In this document: positions 60,783 through 64,000 of the stretch, one piece after another
Numbering within the stretch: the first letter of the stretch is position 1
How the letters are laid out: the number at the start of each line of letters is the position of its first letter
Notes under the pieces: model-generated
Databases searched by the model: none
What the model saw: the letters and a program-made list of their open reading frames with translations, nothing else
What the model was told of the DNA's origin: nothing
Position numbers and translations under genes: made by a program
NCBI RefSeq assembly: GCF_030397575.1
Contig: NZ_JAPNXS010000002.1
Coordinates: 310,001-374,000, forward strand
DNA: 64,000 bases
Source: Psychromonas sp. 14N.309.X.WAT.B.A12
GTDB lineage: Bacteria > Pseudomonadota > Gammaproteobacteria > Enterobacterales > Psychromonadaceae
Direction: 5' to 3'

Positions 60783-61257
60783 ATAAAACCCCTCATCTAA
60801 AATCCATAAAGAATAATAAGGACTGACAATAAATAGTTCGTCTTATAAGTGTAGCTGAGAGCGTTACTTAATATGATGAAATTAAAGAAAAACTCTAAAA
60901 TCTCCAGCTAAAATAGCATATTGGTGAATTATTTATCAATAAACATATCACTATTGAATAAAAATAGCTGTTATTAACTCTTAACTTAATACGTTGAGTA
61001 GATTAATACTGTTAAGTAGTATCCAAAAAACATTATACCTGTTAATTATTTAAGCGCTCTTTACATCGAACTATTCAAAAAGTGATTAAAAAAAGAATTC
61101 ACAAGCTACCCTTTAAACAATGAATAGCGGCCTTTAAAAACCAAGTAATCAGGATTTATCCTCCTAAAAGATATCATAATCCAATGATTTAATGTCAATT
61201 TTTTATGACTGTGTTATTTTAAACCTTAATATAATTAATAACTTGCAGGATATACCT
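60783..61257. other. Noncoding interval
   Basis: AT-rich; it presumably holds the promoters of the GGDEF-EAL gene (minus) and the DKNYY gene (plus). No other gene or strong repeat seen. Confidence 0.5.
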
Positions 61258-62571
61258 ATGAAAATTCTGATGTGGATTGGGATCGTATTTTTAATCATAT
61301 TTGTAATTTATGCGTTAGTAGCTGCTATTTTTGCTTTTTACGTTAGCAGCCCTAGCACGCATAATGCTAGTGCTGTAGATAATAGCAAGAGCAATCAATA
61401 TTACTTCCAAGACGGTCAAGTTGTGTATGTAAGGAATGGCAATTTTTTCCAAATAGGCGAAGTAAAAATTGAAGGAGCAGACCCAAGCACCTTTAAAGCC
61501 ATAGATAACTCATATGCAAAAGACAGTGAGCACCTCTATTACGATGGGAAGCCTCTTGTTGGAGTAAAACCAGAGCCGATAGTAAAAGTAAAATCAGGGT
61601 TAAACACAAGTAGCGTCGATTCAGGCTACCTGATTAGTGGAGGAAAAGTATTATGTCATGGAGAAGTCATTACAGGAGCTGATTTGGACAGTTTCACTTA
61701 CCTTCATGGTTTGTATAGCATGGATAAACATTACCTTTACTATTACAAAGATATCAAAATGCCACTCAAAGCAATGCCTTCTGCAATCAATAAAGCTAAT
61801 GAGCAATACATTAAGCATGGTGAGCAAATTCTTTACCATGGAGAAGTCATTAGCGAAAATGCCAATAGCTTTGAAATAATTAATGATGAATATGCAACAG
61901 ATTCACTCCGTGTTTATGCTAATGGAGAGAGAATAGAAGGCATGGTACCAGAAGGTTTTACTGTTATTTCGCCTTATTATAGAAAAGATAAAAACCAAGC
62001 TTATTATTTTAACACGCCTATTCCAGAGAGTGACCCTAATACGTTTAAAGTATTAAATGACGCCATCTCAAAAGATCAAAAACATCTTTATTATAATGGC
62101 TATATTATTAACAATAGAAAAGCATCCGATGTGGGCCGTTCTGAAGCTAATCAACTTCAAAAAAACTGGGAGTGGAGAGCTCTTCATCTAACCTCGACAA
62201 CGGTTATCATGGTGCCTAGTGAAGAAGTTAGAGACATCACCTACGAGTTCTATGCGTATAATGATGAAGTCTACACCAGAAATAATAAGCTAGAGGGGAT
62301 TAAACCTAGTGATGTAGTCGTACTTAATCCTGATCAAAAAACATTTACTAGAATAGGTAATCGAATCTTTTATTATAACGAACCTATTAGTGGAGCAGAC
62401 CCAGATACCTTTAGCGTGATTTCAGATCGTTTCTCAAAAGATGCAAATCATGTGTACTGGAGTGAACACAAAGTCGTAGGTATAACGCCTTCAAACTTTG
62501 AGTATCAAGACAACTTATATGCAGATGAAAATGAAGCAGGTGAATACAGATTAAAAGTATCTGACTATTAA
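61258..62571 (+). CDS. Membrane-anchored DKNYY-repeat protein
   Basis: The 437-residue protein has an N-terminal membrane anchor (about 1-28, MKILMWIGIVFLIIFVIYALVAAIF as a signal anchor in two parts). The outer domain contains 8-10 repeats such as AKDSEHLYYDGKPL, DKHYLYYYKDIKM, RKDKNQAYYFNTPI, SKDQKHLYYNGYI and SKDANHVYWSEHKV. These are DKNYY-family modules of unknown function on cell surfaces. The frame opens at 61192, but the ATG at 61258 after GCAGGA gives a clean signal anchor. Stand-alone gene. Confidence 0.88.
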   Translation: MKILMWIGIVFLIIFVIYALVAAIFAFYVSSPSTHNASAVDNSKSNQYYFQDGQVVYVRNGNFFQIGEVKIEGADPSTFKAIDNSYAKDSEHLYYDGKPLVGVKPEPIVKVKSGLNTSSVDSGYLISGGKVLCHGEVITGADLDSFTYLHGLYSMDKHYLYYYKDIKMPLKAMPSAINKANEQYIKHGEQILYHGEVISENANSFEIINDEYATDSLRVYANGERIEGMVPEGFTVISPYYRKDKNQAYYFNTPIPESDPNTFKVLNDAISKDQKHLYYNGYIINNRKASDVGRSEANQLQKNWEWRALHLTSTTVIMVPSEEVRDITYEFYAYNDEVYTRNNKLEGIKPSDVVVLNPDQKTFTRIGNRIFYYNEPISGADPDTFSVISDRFSKDANHVYWSEHKVVGITPSNFEYQDNLYADENEAGEYRLKVSDY

Positions 62572-62599
62572 TAGAGATAATAACCACTAGCACCAACAA

Positions 62600-62638
62600 C
62601 TGAACCTTAACTTGTTAAGTAATCAAGTTAAGGTTCAG
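62600..62638. terminator. Bidirectional terminator between convergent genes
   Basis: CTGAACCTTAACTT (62600-62613) and AAGTTAAGGTTCAG (62625-62638) form a perfect 14-bp stem with an 11-nt loop. Confidence 0.85.
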
Positions 62639-62658
62639 CACAACAAACCAGTAAAAGC

Positions 62659-63381
62659 CTAGCGCTTTGTAAGCCCTTTCTTATTTAGATATGGCAGGAT
62701 ATGAGGACGTGACTCTTTTGATAACTGTCCAGTCACTTGCTCTGACCAATTACTTTGCTTTTGATTACTCGTGCGGCTTGCATAATAGTCATGAATAACT
62801 TTATCATAATCTTTAATATCGTCCATATTCAGAGGCTTATATTGATTTTCATGCATAATCACATGTGCAGGCAGACGTGGTTTAACCTCAGGATCTTGTG
62901 CAGGGTAACCTAGACACATACCGAACAGTACCGACGTATTCTGTGGTAACTCAAGCAACTCATCCACTAGCTCAACTTTGTTACGTAAACCACCAATATA
63001 TACGCCACCTAACCCCAATGATTCAGCTGCTAATAAACAGTTTTGCGCCATAATCCCACTGTCAACAGCACCAATAAGCGTTAGCTCGGTGAAGTCAGCT
63101 TGTACCTCAGGGTTAATTTCAGCATGACGTTGGTAATCAATACAAAACACTAAAAATTCCGTTGCATTTTCAACATACACTTGATTACCCGCGTATTCAG
63201 CTAACAGTTTTCGCTTGCTTTTGTCTGTCACTCTAATGATAGACACAACCTGTAGCATACTCGATGAAGAAGCCGCTAATCCAGCCTGAATAATCGTGTC
63301 CAGTTGCGCTTTTTCTATTGGCTGATCCGTATATTGGCGAATCGAACGGTGACTTAACATAGTCTCAATCGTTTTGTTCAT
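62659..63381 (-). CDS. nfsA: Oxygen-insensitive NADPH nitroreductase (NfsA type)
   Basis: The 240-residue FMN enzyme has the FMN-binding start SHRSIRQYTDQPI (about 10-22), ASSSSMLQVVSIIRV, and the C-half LGLGGVYIGGLRN (about 125-137) with CLGYPAQDPEVKPRLP (about 155-170), typical of NfsA/FRP flavin reductases. It reduces nitroaromatics, quinones or free flavin with NAD(P)H. Monocistronic. Confidence 0.92.
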   Translation of the reverse strand: MNKTIETMLSHRSIRQYTDQPIEKAQLDTIIQAGLAASSSSMLQVVSIIRVTDKSKRKLLAEYAGNQVYVENATEFLVFCIDYQRHAEINPEVQADFTELTLIGAVDSGIMAQNCLLAAESLGLGGVYIGGLRNKVELVDELLELPQNTSVLFGMCLGYPAQDPEVKPRLPAHVIMHENQYKPLNMDDIKDYDKVIHDYYASRTSNQKQSNWSEQVTGQLSKESRPHILPYLNKKGLTKR

Positions 63382-63689
63382 AAATCGGTAATCCTTATCA
63401 TTATAATTGTCGTTGTAAGGTGCGACACTATCTTAATGATATTTGTGAAGAGTTTGAAGTAAAGATGATCAATGTGACAGGAGAGCCTTATTTAACTGAA
63501 CACTTTCAATTATTCACAACACACCAATACCAACACTTTTATTATACCTTATTCAGATAGCTTACTTTGATTTAGGCAGCTCCTCACTATATCCTTTACC
63601 ACCTTTGATCAGGGCTAACAGCATAAGTAAAAACTTAATAGCCCCCAGTTCCACATAATAATAAAAATAAGTAATATAAGTGATAGCAA
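63382..63689. other. Noncoding interval
   Basis: Separates divergent nfsA and the HPP-family gene. AT-rich; no structure beyond likely promoters was seen. Confidence 0.5.
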
Positions 63690-64000
63690 ATGATTCAGGC
63701 AATTATTCGATTTTTAGGGGTTCAAAGTAACGTTGTTAATTCAGAGAAAACCGTAGCAACAATAGGTGGAATGTTAGCTATTTTTTGTTGTTTTTATGCA
63801 ACCGTTTACATTACTGGCGACGCTGGGTCAGTAGCTATCTTACCTTCCATGGGGGCTTCCGCTGTATTACTTTTTGCAGTGCCTCATGGTCAACTTTCTA
63901 CACCTTGGGCCTTTTTAGGAGGGAATATTCTTTCCGCTATTATTGGGGTTACTTGTGCTACATTTATAGACCCTATGCTTATTGCTGCGCCAGTAGCCGT
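63690..64000 (+). CDS. HPP family membrane protein (partial, runs off the window)
   Basis: The ATG at 63690 opens a frame with no stop to the window end. It reads MIQAIIRFLGVQSN, a membrane helix, then VAILPSMGASAVLLFAVPHGQLSTPW, the core HPP-family motif (GASAVLLF followed by SQP/STPW) and another helix. HPP proteins are four-helix inner-membrane proteins, some implicated in nitrite transport. Only about 103 residues are visible. Confidence 0.88.
   Translation, partial: MIQAIIRFLGVQSNVVNSEKTVATIGGMLAIFCCFYATVYITGDAGSVAILPSMGASAVLLFAVPHGQLSTPWAFLGGNILSAIIGVTCATFIDPMLIAAPVA

Overview
The window is about 64 kb of AT-rich gammaproteobacterial chromosome. The right part (36.7 kb onward) has the conserved order ftsX-ftsE-ftsY / rsmD, then ubiI-ubiH-pepP-ygfB / zapA-6S RNA-fau-rpiA-serA, as in Enterobacteria, Vibrio, Shewanella and Psychromonas relatives. 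FabV, a chromosomal integron, a Cache chemoreceptor and the low GC suggest a marine, possibly cold-living Psychromonas/Moritella/Vibrio-like bacterium. The genus is inference only.

The left 36.6 kb is a mosaic mobile region lying where rpoH would be expected next to ftsX. From left to right it holds: the 3' end of an IS1111-type (IS110 family) element with a readable candidate guide RNA (1-542); an integron cassette array on the minus strand (543-6146: RhtB/LysE exporter, a HEPN-like protein, a DUF4238-like protein, an OLD-type nuclease, and a protein with a Gly/Ala-rich hydrophobic tail), separated by attC sites; attI, a LexA box and an integron integrase gene with two TGA stops (6147-7461); a tyrosine recombinase and a decayed IS1111 5' half (7663-8750); a LysR/deaminase/ABC-transporter uptake operon (8866-13160); an SOS-controlled umuDC pair and an endA nuclease (13498-16252); a Tn7-like transposition operon tnsA-tnsB-tnsC-tniQ-tniQ (17247-24131); a large HelD-like helicase with nuclease-like and zinc-finger regions (24451-27300); a HipBST toxin-antitoxin operon (28711-30399); a 208 bp array of repeats built like the two ends of a Tn7-type element (30519-30726); and a second cassette array (30842-36035: two DUF2971 genes, a membrane protein, an IS1182-family insertion, and a RipA-like membrane protein split at a slippery heptamer). 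That array leads into a second attI and a truncated intI that is a diverged copy of the first platform.

The two attI-intI blocks (6147-6740 and 36036-36632) are direct repeats enclosing about 30 kb. Each intI has its own nonsense mutation. The second copy is cut off exactly at a Tn7-end-like repeat 129 bp from the ftsX stop. The island therefore looks assembled by integron, Tn7-like and IS activity plus recombination between repeats.

The most striking observation is in the IS1111 3' region. Four 8-nt segments match, in the orientation expected of an IS1111 seekRNA/bridge RNA, the two halves of the attC target (an uninterrupted copy lies at 30891-30903) and the two IS ends. The remaining core genes cover secretion and division (FtsY/E/X), rRNA methylation, LPS Kdo synthesis, fatty-acid synthesis, ubiquinone hydroxylation, pentose and serine metabolism, chemotaxis, peroxide defence (Ohr/OhrR), c-di-GMP signalling and a nitroreductase.
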